Positions 1 to 62,944 of a DNA stretch of 64,000 nt are shown one piece after another. The notes beneath the pieces are model-generated. The model saw only the letters and a list, made by a program, of their open reading frames with translations. It was not told the origin of the DNA and ran no database searches. Position numbers and translations under genes: made by a program. Within the stretch, counting starts at the first letter, position 1, and the number at the start of each line of letters is the position of its first letter. Source of the stretch: Glandiceps talaboti. Taxonomy: Eukaryota; Hemichordata; Enteropneusta; Spengelidae. Location of the stretch: assembly GCF_964340395.1 (NCBI RefSeq), contig NC_135568.1, positions 1,835,001-1,899,000 on the forward strand. The letters are read 5' to 3'.

Positions 1-2540
1 TAGAGTAAGTTTGAGAATTTAAAAAAAAACTAAGTTCGCGGAAAAACGTAAACCGCATTATTTGCAAAGTGAAAGTAAAGTATACTGTCATAAACCTAAA
101 TTATTAAATGATCGTTACTTCAGAGTTACGTCTAAACTTGAATGATAGCCACAAATATCTAGGCTGGTTTAAGAAAAAATGACGCCCGTACCTTAACTTC
201 GATCACGTTGTTTGCAATACCAGTAGAACATCCATGTCCCATAGTACAATGATATTGTTGTGACTTGCAGAAGTTAACAGGCTTGCCACTTCGATCACTC
301 CACAAGATCGTGCTTGTCTCTGGTACATTGACATGTGATATGTCTCCCTCAAAAAATGAAACTTTCTAGCTGTGTGACGTCAGAGCAAGATTGACAGGCG
401 CCTATCAGTAGAATGGACGGTTTGCGAAGAGTATACAGCATATTACACGATGAATGGTGCCAGAGACAAGTTATACTCAAGTTGACCAAAGAAATTGATG
501 ACCCCTTGTGAACTTTTGTGTGTGGTAGTGCTTGCATAGTCATGTGACCAGAGAACACCATGTATGTGCTAAACAGCTATGGTAACCGCTATAGCGGTGT
601 ACCGGTGTTCACTATAAGTATAACTATGTATACCAACGGTCCGCTCCGTTGTACAATACTATACTGAACCCGCTTCCACTTTATATATTTTCCACAAACC
701 TCGATAGATGAAAGAGAAATGGCAAAAAAGACAAGAAATACTTTCAAAGCGATTGAGTTTATTGCGAAAAAAAAACCCAAAGCTACGATTATTGGAGCTA
801 TTAGCGTATATGATTGTCATAGCTAACTTGTATAAAGTTACATTTACCTTAATTGTTGATACGGCGACACTAAGTGTAAGTTTTTTACTAGTCCTGCTTG
901 CTCGACATTAGTGCTACATGTAAGTACTATCAGCTACCCCTCACATGGTTTAGAAGCCTGATAGGGCTGAACAACAAGACGTATATTTTAGTCTACCTAG
1001 CAGACCGACTGATGAAAGAGCTCTTGTTGTCCGTTCCATGCAGTACTCACTACGTTAAGAGCATACAAGGGAGAAATAATTGCTGTTACATCTGTCACTA
1101 TAGCGACTCATGAACAAAGTTTGGTTCTTTCGGGCTGTCAGTTATGGTGAAGTGTTTCAAGTTCAAACTGTAACTATACAAGTTGCAATGTTGAATACAT
1201 GCCAAAGTGTCGAGATTTGATTAAACCAAATTTATGGACCAGATCAACTCAGGACAGGACAGGAGATAGTTACTGTAGTTGTAACAGTAACAAACGTCTA
1301 ATATGTGGTATTTTGATGCTTGATCAATGGACTCTATGATCGATGGAACTCAGCTCCAAACATTCGTCTGTGATGTATCAATCAATCACTCGCGGATTAC
1401 CATAACGGCGGTGTGGGAATGGTTGTGTTTATTTGGTCACAGTTTGATCACTGCTACAAGTGTGGGCTAAGAGTCACGAACTGTACATAGATATTTGGGG
1501 GATGCGCTGCACAATGTGATTTATTCCTGTGTTGTGGATATAATTGGTAAACCAGAAGGCCAGAACTCCCCAAGTCTAGATGGGTGTACTACTGACATTG
1601 TCGGAAATTGGGTCAACATCGCTACTCCACACACACTTTTATCCCAGTATCTTCCCAAATTGTCCCCCCTTCATTCCTGTAGGACCCACTCATCCCCTCA
1701 CACAACTAGCAATAGAGTCACTGCATGGTTGTGGTTGTCAGCGGCGAATTGCAATTGACTGATATGTTCTGACATTACAGCTGCAGTGCAGTGATGGGAG
1801 TAAAATGTGACCCTCCCCTAATACCATTTTCTAAAATATCGAGAACCGGTTTGTAAAATATGATCCCACCTCACCCCCATTCCCCCAACCTCCTGTAATT
1901 ACTAAAATTCTAAGTGAAGAGTGTTGAACTGTTGATCCCTTTGTGTTCCTGTGTCCGTCCAGTCGTTCGTTTAACTTTTCATCACCCGTCAATCATTCTC
2001 TCAAGCCATAACACGTTTTCCTCTTTGTTGTACCTCTTGGACGGTGCCGTAAAAGGGCCTGTGGTTTACGACGATTCTCATGGCTGTACATCTTGATAAA
2101 GTCACCACTCGGATTCAGCAATTCTAATTCATAAAACATTGCGCCCTCACACGTTCACTTTGTCGACCATTTGTTTTTATCTACAGTGTGCCTATATTCA
2201 GTGTTACTGATATTACTGGTATGCATACTGAGAAAGATTACAATTGCACGTGATCTTGTTAATTTCATGATTATGTACACATTCGCTGATTATTTCCATT
2301 TCTGTTACATCTTGCCCTATTGTAATTATACCCTCGCATCACATAATTACGGACCTCAAAGACGTGCACAATGCATTAATGTAACAGAACTATACTTGTC
2401 GATTTTTTATCGATGATTTATGAACATCAGTATTGATAATTCCTAGAAATCCTAAGATTTTTATCAATATCGCATAATCGCAAAATCGATATTCTCTAAT
2501 ATACGGTCGTTGGTGGCGCTCCGCACATTCTGTTACACTC
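1..2540. other. Upstream flank, no recognised gene
   Basis: AT-rich DNA with several short open frames, none with a recognisable domain or a convincing splice context. No RNA gene or array was seen. It may hold distal regulatory sequence or upstream alternative first exons that cannot be recognised without transcripts. Confidence 0.5.
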
Positions 2541-2790
2541 TGAATTTATTTGATTTGATTTGATTTATTTCAGCACAATATAAAATAAACATTCAGTATA
2601 CAGTTATACAGAAAACAGTTACAACAAACAAAATAAACGTTATTGTGCTGGGATAACACAGAAAAGTTAAAAACTTGTTTCCACTGTTGTCCCACTTGAT
2701 AATACATGCTTGAGAAGGTCGCCCCAAAAAAGTTAACGCACGTCCTACAGAAGGCATGCACTGACAATAACGTTATACTAGAATAGTTTA
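2540..2790. repeat. Possible retroelement 3' tail (TTTGA repeats)
   Basis: A short run of TTGAT units (2548-2572) leads into an A/T-rich segment. This arrangement, a simple-sequence tail abutting a short body, is common at the 3' ends of SINEs and LINEs inserted in the minus orientation. No target duplication was found, so the call is weak. Confidence 0.25.
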
Positions 2791-2855
2791 ATCAAGGTTT
2801 TATGGAAGTATTTTGACTTGTTGTATAAAAAGTTTATAAACTCAGCTTGCGTGCT

Positions 2856-2933
2856 AGTCTCGGTTACCCAGACTCTCGCCACTGGGGGCTCTGCCTACAA
2901 GACCTCCCCAGCCAAACGATTATAACCGAGACT
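2856..2933. mobile_element. Short TIR element, internally deleted copy of the element at 31176
   Basis: It begins AGTCTCGGTTACCCAGACT and ends ATAACCGAGACT, an inverted repeat. The internal CACTGGGGGCTCT block is shared with 31176-31539, so this is probably a deletion derivative of the same non-autonomous DNA transposon family. Confidence 0.7.
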
Positions 2934-2939
2934 AAACTT

Positions 2940-4260
2940 GAGAAACTTTATTAACTTTTTCCAGAACCTAGAGCGCCATCAACGGCTGTGATGTACATTC
3001 TCTGTTACGTATATTCAGTATAAAAACATTTTTTTGTATGCTTTTTTTTGTTAAAAATTGGAAAGGGGAATGTTCAACTTTCCCCCTGAATTTAATAACT
3101 GTTTCAGTGTAAGGTCTCCCACCTTATCTCTTTGACGGTTCAGTAAGTTGCTGATGTCGTCGAATACTCCTACAGTATTATGGCATACAACTTGAAGCAC
3201 ATGTATAGTACACATACACTGCATACCACTACATAGCATACAATTTAATAACATATTAAACTTACGTGTAAGTCCTTGCCCCTGACGAAGTTCAATTGCC
3301 CTCAGCCTCACTCCATTATCTTCATTACCTATCACGAACGGTGAACCGCATATGGTTGGGGGTCAAACTGAACAGTTCGTGTACCTGTTGACTTCGGCAA
3401 TATCTATACCAATGTACTATTGGGGGTGCACAAAGTTTAATATATTACCAATTGATTAGTCACTAGGTACTATTTGTATAGTTCCGCAATTTCCATCAAT
3501 TAGTCTAGCTACGGTACAGGTCAGTATAAGCTGCCAATACCGTGGCCTGCCCGCTCACAGACAGTTTGACTTCGCTATCTAACCAGGTACAACATCTTCG
3601 CACATGTGGGGTCATTTTAGTTCAGACGCGTGTGCTCGCTGTCAGTGGATCCGGTACGAAGCAACCTTTTAAGTTTTGTTTACAAGCGCGAATTCTTATA
3701 ACCCTCCTCCCTATAATTACCCCAAACATCAAAATATGGGCCTATCTCTTTGATTTAGTGGTCATCTTTCGTTTACCTAATTTTGCCTCAAGCTGCATGG
3801 TGCCAAAACTTGTACGTCATTTCAGCGCTCTTCCCTTTGCACAAACTAGTAAAGGGAGTCTAACGACTGCAATACATTGTTATAAGGGTACACTTTCCAT
3901 AACTTCTCGTCCAAGTGACATGCTAGGCAATATAAATATCGGATATAACCTGCAAGGTTGATATGTATTTCAAAAATTACAAAAAAGTTACAGATACATA
4001 CATTTAGAAGTTTTCATGGTTATATCAAACATCTCTGAAAAACAACTAAAACTTGAATTTTTTGTCCATGAAAACGATAAATGTAACCAAACAAACACAG
4101 TGTACGTGTTTGTATAGAAGGGTATAATATAGAATCATATATATAATACAATATAATTATTATTTCAATAGTATACAGGCCGGCGTATACATGTATGTAA
4201 ATACTATGTTATCCATGAGTTCAATATTATATTTTCACATACCCATGCCTATTTTGATTG
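2940..4260. other. Upstream flank, nothing recognised
   Basis: It contains a 139-codon open frame (3542-3961, + strand) without recognisable domain, codon bias or splice context, which I treat as chance. The rest is unremarkable. Confidence 0.5.
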
Positions 4261-4267
4261 TTTCTGT

Positions 4268-4331
4268 ATGTTTATTATTTATTTATTTGTTTATTTTGGT
4301 GTTTGTTTGTTTGTTTGTTTGTTTGTTTGTT

Positions 4332-4370
<39 letters not shown>

Positions 4371-4407
4371 TTGTTTGTTTGATTGTTTGTTTGTTTGTTT
4401 GTTTGTA
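4268..4407. repeat. TTTG/TCTG compound microsatellite
   Basis: Tetranucleotide repeats of GTTT interrupted by a block of TCTG units. The long VCLFVCLSV-type open frames here are microsatellite artefacts. Confidence 0.95.
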
Positions 4408-4409
4408 AA

Positions 4410-4940
4410 ACGTTTCCTGGGCTTCCCGTGCTTAGACTGTACAATCAGCCGTTGTGAGCGCTCTTCTCATCACTCTCCACCAACTAGGAGAGGGATGTAA
4501 ATAGATGAATGAGTATTTATTACTTTAACCCAAAACAGAAGAAATAATAGCATCTAAGTTCGCTTTTTTTGTATAAAATGTGTCCATGTGACTAGTGTCC
4601 CAAACATGAAATAATCACTACCCATAGTAGTAGGAGGATAATATAATGGTTTCATACACAGACACTGACCACGTAACGAGTGCTATGCTTCAGACTAATA
4701 AATAATAAAAAAGACATATAGCCCATCATATGTTAAAGGGTTGAATATGATAATACTGGTGTCTAGAGTCATATAGTGGCATATATCGACCTGATGCAGT
4801 TGTTTTCTTTAACTGTGAAATTGTCGTGATCCCTTCTGTCATACATTGGATACATGATAATTTATTGCAACTTATAAACTTGTCACAGATACGTCACAAG
4901 TGTCTGTGATTTATAACATTATGCACACAAAATTATTATG
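4410..4940. other. Upstream flank, nothing recognised
   Basis: AT-rich sequence between two microsatellites. No gene, RNA or repeat was recognised. Confidence 0.5.
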
Positions 4941-4947
4941 ATGTCTC

Positions 4948-5144
<197 letters not shown>

Positions 5145-5631
5145 AGTAAGATATACATATCCATTTTCTTGTCTTTGAGGCCAGATTTTACTAGCAATAT
5201 ATAGCAAACAGTCAATCGTCGTGATGCCACTGCAATTAGATGTGTTCCGAACTTCGGACTCGTTAACGATTCTAACTATATCGTCACTGGGGGCGCTCCC
5301 ACTTTCTTCCCTGACACGCACTGATGTTTTCTGTTTTCATCGCTAGGCACACTAGAAAAAGTAGGTTACATACACATCGCTGGGGTTATGGTGTCATTAT
5401 AATAAGAAGGTCCCACCCATATTTGTACCGCTCCCAGTCATTTGCTGGTCTAAAAATTTGCATAGCCAAAACAACTTGTTTTTATCTTAGCAAATAAAAT
5501 ATGCATCAAATTATCATAGTTTGTTTAAAGCTGTAAGTGAGAGCGGTGGACAAAACCAGTATCCATCTGTATGAATTTCTTTTGTGAGCAGTAATAACGA
5601 TACAAGTGCCATGTACGCTATAACTATCCGA

Positions 5632-5697
5632 CCAATCAGGCACAGCGTTATAAATAACATTCTCTTCATTACTAGGTCAACGTACTAGCATGCAAAT
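5632..5697 (+). promoter_or_regulatory. Putative core promoter of the NR1D/E75 gene
   Basis: Seen directly: a CCAAT box (5632-5636), a consensus TATA box TATAAATA (5649-5656), TTACTAGGTCA (5669-5679), which matches the REV-ERB/ROR site WAWNTRGGTCA at 10 of 11 positions, and a perfect POU octamer ATGCAAAT (5690-5697). The order and spacing are right for a start site near 5680, giving a 5' UTR of about 400 nt before the ATG at 6084. This is inferred, since no transcript data are available. NR1D genes often use several first exons, so this may be only one of several promoters. Confidence 0.5.
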
Positions 5698-6083
5698 AGC
5701 TTTGTAACGGAGGCACTAGATTAGTAGGCCAATGTCACCGAAAGGTCGTTGCTTTGTTTCTAGTTCGATTGCCCTTAAAGTGATTCCAGCGAACTCAATG
5801 TGCTCTTTGCAGCGCATGTAGTGAGAAAAACTTTCCTCGTCGAAACAAACTTTCCCGTTGGAACGAAGTGTGACCGACATTTGTTCCCCCGGAAATCATA
5901 ATTGCGTAGACATACCGTGTCCTTGTAGCTCAGTTCAGCCGCGCCGCGCCGCCGGTCGACCCACATAAACAGGCTACATAACTTACGAGAAAATATTCGT
6001 CCAGTGCCTTGCTCTCTGTAGCAAACCAGCCACAATTTGCAAGATAAAAAGGAAGACATTCAACAGAAGAAATTAAGACGAAA
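5680..6083 (+). other. Inferred 5' UTR with a short upstream ORF
   Basis: If transcription starts near 5680, this stretch is untranslated leader. It contains a 7-codon upstream ORF (ATG 5798-5800, TAG 5819-5821). It also contains a short CpG-dense patch (about 5938-5962), unusual for this AT-rich window. A TAA at 6045-6047, in frame with the ATG at 6084, supports that ATG as the true start. The start has a good Kozak context, with A at -3 and G at +4. Confidence 0.4.
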
Positions 6084-56677
<50,594 letters not shown>

Positions 56678-57459
56678 ATCTATTTTATTTACAACAAATT
56701 CATTTTTTTTCGATGGAAATCTCCATCCTGTGATTGTAAAAAACTGGTTTTTGTTGACAGTTTTTGTGTCATGCTTGATAAATTTTACATTATAATGTTA
56801 GTTTAACGTTGTTTGTAATATTGCTTAGTTACTAAAAGTTGGGATTCATTTTTTTTAAAGTCATTTTAGTGATTTTGTTAAGATTTTTAAAACCATGGAA
56901 CAATTGACACAATTTCCAATATATTCTGATTTTTGGTAAAGTGTTAAACAAATGATAACAGGAAGAAATCTGATAAAAGTTTCCTGTACATTCTGTGTTT
57001 TTGTTTACATTCTGTGTCTTTGTTTAGGTTTTAAACCTCTGATAACAAAGAGATGGAAATCTGGTAAACACTTCCATGTTTTTCATACATTTAAGTGTTT
57101 TCCAAAAGTTATAGAATCCAGCAAACATAGAAAGGGGGAAATGTGTAGAAATGTGCATTTTTTTTTGTTTCACTAGAAGGAATTTAGCAGGGAAACCCTT
57201 GAAATTCAAAATTGTGGAATGCATTTAAATACCTACTAATTGGTACACTTTAAACAAAAGCATGGTTTGTTAACAATTTTTATCAGCATTTTCTGTAGTC
57301 TAGATGCTATCCATGACTTTGAATCCTCCTCCACATCTAGAGGAATGAGGAACTGAGATAAAGATTCACATTCAAGCAAAGTCACCCACTCAGCAGATTA
57401 ACGTCACATGTTAATCGCAGAATTCTGTCCAATAGTAAGTGTTTATTGTGAACAGTTAC

Positions 57460-57626
57460 ATAATGTCCAAATATGGTATATTTATCGGAATGTCCAAATA
57501 TGGTATATTTATCAGAATGTCCAAATATGGTATATATATCAGAATGTCCAAATATGGTATATTTATCAGAATGTCCAAATATGGTATATTTATCAGAATG
57601 TCCAAATATGGTATATATATCAGAGC
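57460..57626. repeat. 27-bp array of six CArG boxes
   Basis: Units of AATGTCCAAATATGGTATAT plus (T/A)TATCAG with exact 27-bp period (57464, 57491, 57518, 57545, 57572 and 57599). Each contains CCAAATATGG, a perfect CC(A/T)6GG box as bound by serum response factor. Open frames on both strands here are due to the period being a multiple of three. Confidence 0.95.
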
Positions 57627-59104
57627 AGGATACTACTTGTACACTGTATATTTGTGTCATTCTTACAGTTGAGGTTTACTTTGCATGAACTGCTTCTGGT
57701 TCCTCTAGATGTGCAAGATTCAAAGCCATAGACAGCTTCTAGACTATATTTTCTCTGATGTGTTAGATGAAAAATCAAGTTATAACACTGGTAAACATGG
57801 TATATCTCATTCAAAGTTGATACTCATGTTGAAAACATTGACTATCAAAGTACATTTATTTTCATTCTGTTGTAGATGTGTGTGACGACCAGGCAAAATA
57901 ATTTGTATTTGGTAAATGTAGATGAAGTAGTAATTATTGTTAATTATGCATGTGTTGATGAAAGTGTGTATTCATCATTAAGTCCAGAGCTGCGGATTAT
58001 TTTGTTTTTTTTCTTTTGTTTGATGTTTTTTAAAAACAAAAAACAAACCTAAATAATGAAGAGCTAAGATTTTGTATATAATTCATTATTCATTAGCTCT
58101 ACCTTACCTTGAAGCAGATATTAGGATGTACTGCTATAAATCAAATGTTTCAGTACTGCATAATACTGGCATGACTGCTATGTGTGTGTACATATTAGGT
58201 CTTAAAGACTTCAAAGTGTAATTAGAGGGGGGGGGGGTGATATCTATAGTAATAGCTTAGTACCAAGTACACAGTACATGTAATTTGCAATATGCTATAT
58301 TACAGTTTCTGGTTACATCCCCTCTTTGATGGGAAGAGTTGCACAAATGGATTCTAGATAAGAGTTTGAAATATTTCGTCCTGTGTCCAATTGTAAGAAA
58401 CCAAAAATGATGAAATCATAAAGTTACATCACAGGAAATGAGGTGGAAAATGTTTAATCTGAATATCTTGAATTGAAGCACACTTCAGTGATTCAGAGAC
58501 AAAAACTGCTTCTGAATTGCACCCCCAGTGGCCAAACTATATTAACCTTTTGTTTTTCCAATAACCAGACTATGGCATATAAGCATAGACAATGGAAGGG
58601 AAGTATAAGTAGTGTTGTGTTTATTTGAAAAGTTGATTGGTGTTCATGTTAATTACTGTAAACCAAGATATTTTCACTACTACAAAATTATGTGATTTTA
58701 CAGTCTTCAGCAAGTTCTCAAAGACCAATTTTCTTTAATTACCAGACTGGTACATTATGTTCATGTACATGTACAAGAAGGCAATTTTAGTCATGACTTT
58801 AGTTTTGTGTTTTTGTTTTCCAGCAAAATTAGCGAAAATAAGTCTATAGCGAAAATGTCCAGGTTTACAGTATTATGTCTCCAGGTTGGTCAATTAGTGT
58901 TCTCCCCAGCTTCAAAGGAGTGCTGGTCTACCATAAATGTTCATAAGCTTAAAGAAAGTGTTAATATTGAAAGAATTTCAATAGCAAGCAACAAGCTAGT
59001 GAATAATTTGTATAAACTGTTTGACAGGTTTTTTGTAATGGTTGTGTTTTTGGAGTGTGTTAGGGTCTAAACCCTTATGGTAGTTAGGTATGACCTATGA
59101 TATC

Positions 59105-59275
59105 CGGCAAAACAAAACAAAATTAAACTTGTTGGGGTAAATATTACAAATACAGCAAAAGGAAACAAAATTATTTTAGGGGCAAACACGGCAAAACTAA
59201 GTAAAATATTTTGGTGAAAATACTGCAAAATAAAACAAAATATGCCGAGGCAAATACTGCTCAATAAGTATTGTT
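59105..59275. repeat. Degenerate A-rich tandem repeat
   Basis: Four or so diverged units of about 43 bp around GGCAAAAC(A)AAACAAAAT and GGGGCAAATAC. The AATAAA at 59229-59234 lies in it. Confidence 0.5.
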
Positions 59276-59354
59276 AACTTGTATGTTGACATGATTGATT
59301 TTTATGAAAATTGTGTTGTCATGTAAGTTCTTTTATTTTATTTGCTACAGTAAC

Positions 59355-59465
59355 TGAACTGAGCATGCTCAGATGCAAAGGACTGTGGGAATATTCATAG
59401 TCATGGTAATCTGGGGTTATTGAGAAGGATAGCCCCCTGCAAGGGTCAAGGGTCAGACTATGACG
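59355..59465 (+). mobile_element. Fragment of TIR element family F
   Basis: ACTGAGCATGCTCAGATGCA and AAGGACTGTGGGA match the left half of 60242-60479. The termini are missing. Confidence 0.6.
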
Positions 59466-59479
59466 AGATTATGTATGTT

Positions 59480-59620
59480 ACAGACAGTGTAACGTAATAT
59501 AGTCTGTAAGGTACGCCGAGACGGGGACGCCCTCAAACACCAGGCAACCCCTAACACCGGTGAGGGCGAAACGTCACGAGGTATCTTACTGTCTATGTAA
59601 CGTATTGTATAACAAGGAAT
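59480..59620. other. CpG-rich imperfect hairpin
   Basis: GTAAGGTACGCCGAGACG and GACGCCCTCA pair imperfectly with TGAGGGCG..CGTCACGAGGTATCTTAC. The flanking GTAACGTA blocks suggest further symmetry. It may be an element terminus or structured RNA; no family recognised. Confidence 0.4.
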
Positions 59621-60241
59621 CACAAAAAACCAACTAGCTAGAGACTTGTGCTATGAATGAACATAATAGTTCTGCTGAAGGCATTGTTTATTTGTGAGAC
59701 ATATTCAACTGATGGATGTAGTGATAGACATGAAATAGAACATTTTACTTAGACTGCCGTTATTTATAGAGAATGAAAAACAAACGAAAAAACACTGTAA
59801 ACTGTAGAGGGCTCTATTTATTAAATATGGGTTAAGTAAGTGTCATTATTGCCTGGCTTTATTTTCATTGAGGATGTACATTTCATTGTACATTACTGTG
59901 AGAGAAATGTATTTTGATATTTTGTCCATGCAAACGTTAAAACGTTAATTTCAACCTTTGCTGCAAGTATGAAAGAAAGAATACTTTACTAGCATTTCAT
60001 GTTCGGTTGGAAACATATTATGTTTATGTTGAGGTCGTGACCTCTATATTTTGGTCCTGGTTTCCATCCCAGATAAAGATGGCCGACAGTTGTTGAAGTT
60101 ATCTTGATAGTATTAATTGTGTTCACAAATTTGCCCTTTTATCTCAAATGTTCATTATTATATTGTTTGACGAATTCTGCTTCCTTTGAATCAGATGATT
60201 TCTTTTCCTGAATATCAGAAATTGATAACTGAATCTCATAA

Positions 60242-60479
60242 TAGGGAACTTGCAATCAAGACTGAGCATGCTCAGATGCAAAGGACTATGGGATTATCTG
60301 TCGTTATCGTAATACCTAATCTGGGGCTACCAATAAAAAAAATTTACAGGGTAACTATGGATTGATCATTCGGGGTTGCAAACAATGTAACAGTATTGTT
60401 TACAATACCAATTCATTAGTATTTATTATCACATTTCCCATGATGCAACATTCAACATGGCAGGATTGCAAGTTCCCTA
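60242..60479 (+). mobile_element. TIR element family F, copy 3
   Basis: TIRs TAGGGAACTTGCAATC and GATTGCAAGTTCCCTA are exact inverted repeats of 16 bp. The interior matches copies at 14954 and 17235. Confidence 0.85.
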
Positions 60480-60489
60480 TTAAGAACCA

Positions 60490-62560
60490 TATCTATTTTG
60501 TCCATCCAAATAGCGCCTTCTATGACAAACAGTTTACAATAAAGTTAACAGTTGTATTTGATATTGCCATCATATTTTGAAATGTACTGATATTTCTGTT
60601 TCTATCCAAAGGTGTTTGAAAGTATAATCCCTCTGTAGCATGCGGAAGACCTATTTGTAATTGTTAATGATATTCTTGAATATATAATTAATTTATTCAT
60701 ATCGCTGTGACAGATATCAGAAAGAATTATGGGTAATGTTACTATGACAACCAACCAAAGATACAAGATTGTTGTTGTGATTGGTCAAAGAGACATTTGC
60801 ATATTGAATAAATTTGTACTAAATACTACTGCAGTACATGCAAACTAATCATAGACTATTTTGCCAAAAAAATCCTAACCTTAATAATTTGAAAAATTCT
60901 AAGATTCATACAGTACTCACAGTTTAACTTTTCATCAGTACTTTGCAACACCCCTATATTGCTGCTTGAAATGGAATGACCCTATTTGAAGGTTGGGTTA
61001 TTACATTATTTAGGGGGTGTTAAAGATTAAACTCTTGCCCTTCCATAGCAAAAAATTCATTTGTCATAACCCATTGCACAGTAAACTGAATATCACACAG
61101 GGGGTGAATAAATGTCGAAAGTATCATCAGAGTGGGGAGGAAACACAAAGAACACCCTCACATGGCTGAAACTCATCAAATGTGAACATGTTTTGGTTCA
61201 TACTTCATTTAGTTGACTTAACAAATATGAACATGTTTTGAGTTCACACGTCTAGTCCTTGACTTAACCAAACTATAAATTAATTATAATGTAATCATTA
61301 CAAAATCCTTGCATTATACTTTAATTTATGTATTTATCATCTCTTTATTGTTTGCATTGAAATGTTACCATTTTCAGAATGTTTTAAATGTTGGATTTTT
61401 TTGTGTAATATTGGAATTTGAGCAAGTTGAAGAGATCAAGCCATTATAAAGATCTGACAACTAATAACTGTAGATTATCAGAGTGCAAACATTCAAACCT
61501 GTGATTTAGAACAAGGAATTACTTTTCAATGAATTGTATTTACCCTATTTATTTTCATACAGCTATTTCTTGTAGAAAACTTTTTTTTGGGTCATGTCAA
61601 AGTAAGAATGCATGTACTGTACCCTGGCTTTGTGCTTCTCTCACACACTAGTCTGATGTATCACTACGCTAACACTACCTGTTTACCCATCACTGCAGTT
61701 TATCCTTACTCAAACTTTCCAGATATAGTACCACACACTAGTTAAACACTAGTAAACATTTGTTAACATAAATGTTATTTTTATGACCTCATTGACCTGT
61801 ATATTTGCATCAGGATCAAGCTGGCAGATTGCCAATTTTTTGTTTGTTTCATTACTGTTGACAGAAATGTACATCTTTGTCATATAGTCTTCAAGATATG
61901 TCGTATTGTGTCATATATCTATCTGCAGCCTAGGCCATTCACTTTGTTGATTCCAGCTGTGTCTGCTCAACACTTCTGTAGACTTCTGTCCAATAATTCT
62001 GTTGTTAAACATAGAATTAGATTTTAGTTTCAGATAACAACAACTCAAACTAACTCAAGTCCATCACAAATTCTTTCCCTTTGTGAATGGTTGAATCTGT
62101 GTACACTATATTTACATCATAAAGCTTCACTCTCATTCATTCAAATCACGTGATAACTCCCCTGATATCATCCGGCACAGCTGGGGGATTTAAAATCATC
62201 TCAGTAATAATTTACAGCCAGTTTTCTGATGAATACTTTATGAAAGTAAAAAGGACATGAACTCAACCAAGTGAAAGAATTACAGTAGGCTAGCTAACCT
62301 ACCAGTTACCACTTAATTAATTCACTTCGCTGAAGAAATTGGGCTGAACAATACGACATATCTTAAAGTCGATGTTAGAAAGACATATTACTACTACGGA
62401 GGGCAAACTAAGAAAGACATGAATTAAAACTATTCTTGTTTAATGTGGTATTTTACACAAATGGATGATACAATACCTGGGTATCCTGTAATCAAGACAG
62501 TGTAAACATCAAAGCGTATGGCCTCTTGAGGAAAACTTGCTTTCAGAGATGTCACTCTGC
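60490..62560. other. Downstream flank, nothing recognised
   Basis: AT-rich DNA. AATAAA at 60538-60543 could serve as a distal polyadenylation signal. A duplicated block with GAACATGTTTTG lies near 61180-61245. No gene or RNA was recognised. Confidence 0.4.
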
Positions 62561-62563
62561 CAT

Positions 62564-62944
62564 TAGTCTAGTTCCAGACAGGGACAGTATTATGTATTAA
62601 AAACTTCATCTCTATCCCAGTCTAGTCAAGGCCACAGATATCTGTGCTCCTCCCAACCGTGTTTGTATAAACATGATGACATTGTCGCGTCCCCACATGA
62701 TTTTAGTTTAAGCAGACTGGAGGTGGGGTCGTGGTTTAACATTTGCATATTATATCAGTCCTAGAAGGAACGATAACGACAGCCTGTCAGTTGGGATGGA
62801 TTAAATTACTAGTGAAAGGCACCATTCATGCTTTACTCGCTATGAGGTGGAACCACAATAACACATTTTATCAGGGCCTTGACTAGACTGAGATAGAGAT
62901 GAATTTTTTAATACGTAATACTGTCCCTGTCTGGAACTAGACTA
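62564..62944. mobile_element. 381-bp TIR element, family D/E
   Basis: TIRs of about 60 bp begin TAGTCTAGTTCCAGACAGGG and end with the near-exact reverse complement. The interior (AAACATGATGACATTGTCGC; AGCAGACTGGAGG) matches the element at 50818 in the opposite internal orientation. Confidence 0.85.

Larger units (their letters stand above)
56678..59350 (+). other. 3' UTR and downstream flank
   Basis: No AATAAA or ATTAAA was seen close to the stop. The first candidates by eye are ATTAAA near 59119 and AATAAA at 59229-59234, so the 3' UTR may be long or use a variant signal. The stretch holds the CArG-box array (57460-57626), a poly-G tract near 58230 and a degenerate A-rich tandem repeat (about 59105-59275). 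No coding sequence was recognised. Confidence 0.4.

Noticed and set aside
3542-3961. 139-codon + strand open frame
   Set aside because: No recognisable domain, no matching splice or promoter signals, hydrophobic patches of random character. Possibly chance in a slightly less AT-rich stretch.
57408-57731. Repetitive IWYIYQNVQ-type protein after the gene
   Set aside because: It comes from the 27-bp CArG array, whose period is a multiple of three, so several frames stay open on both strands.
59540-59590. Hammerhead ribozyme suggested by GAGGGCGAAACGTC
   Set aside because: The CTGATGA core box and a proper stem II are missing.
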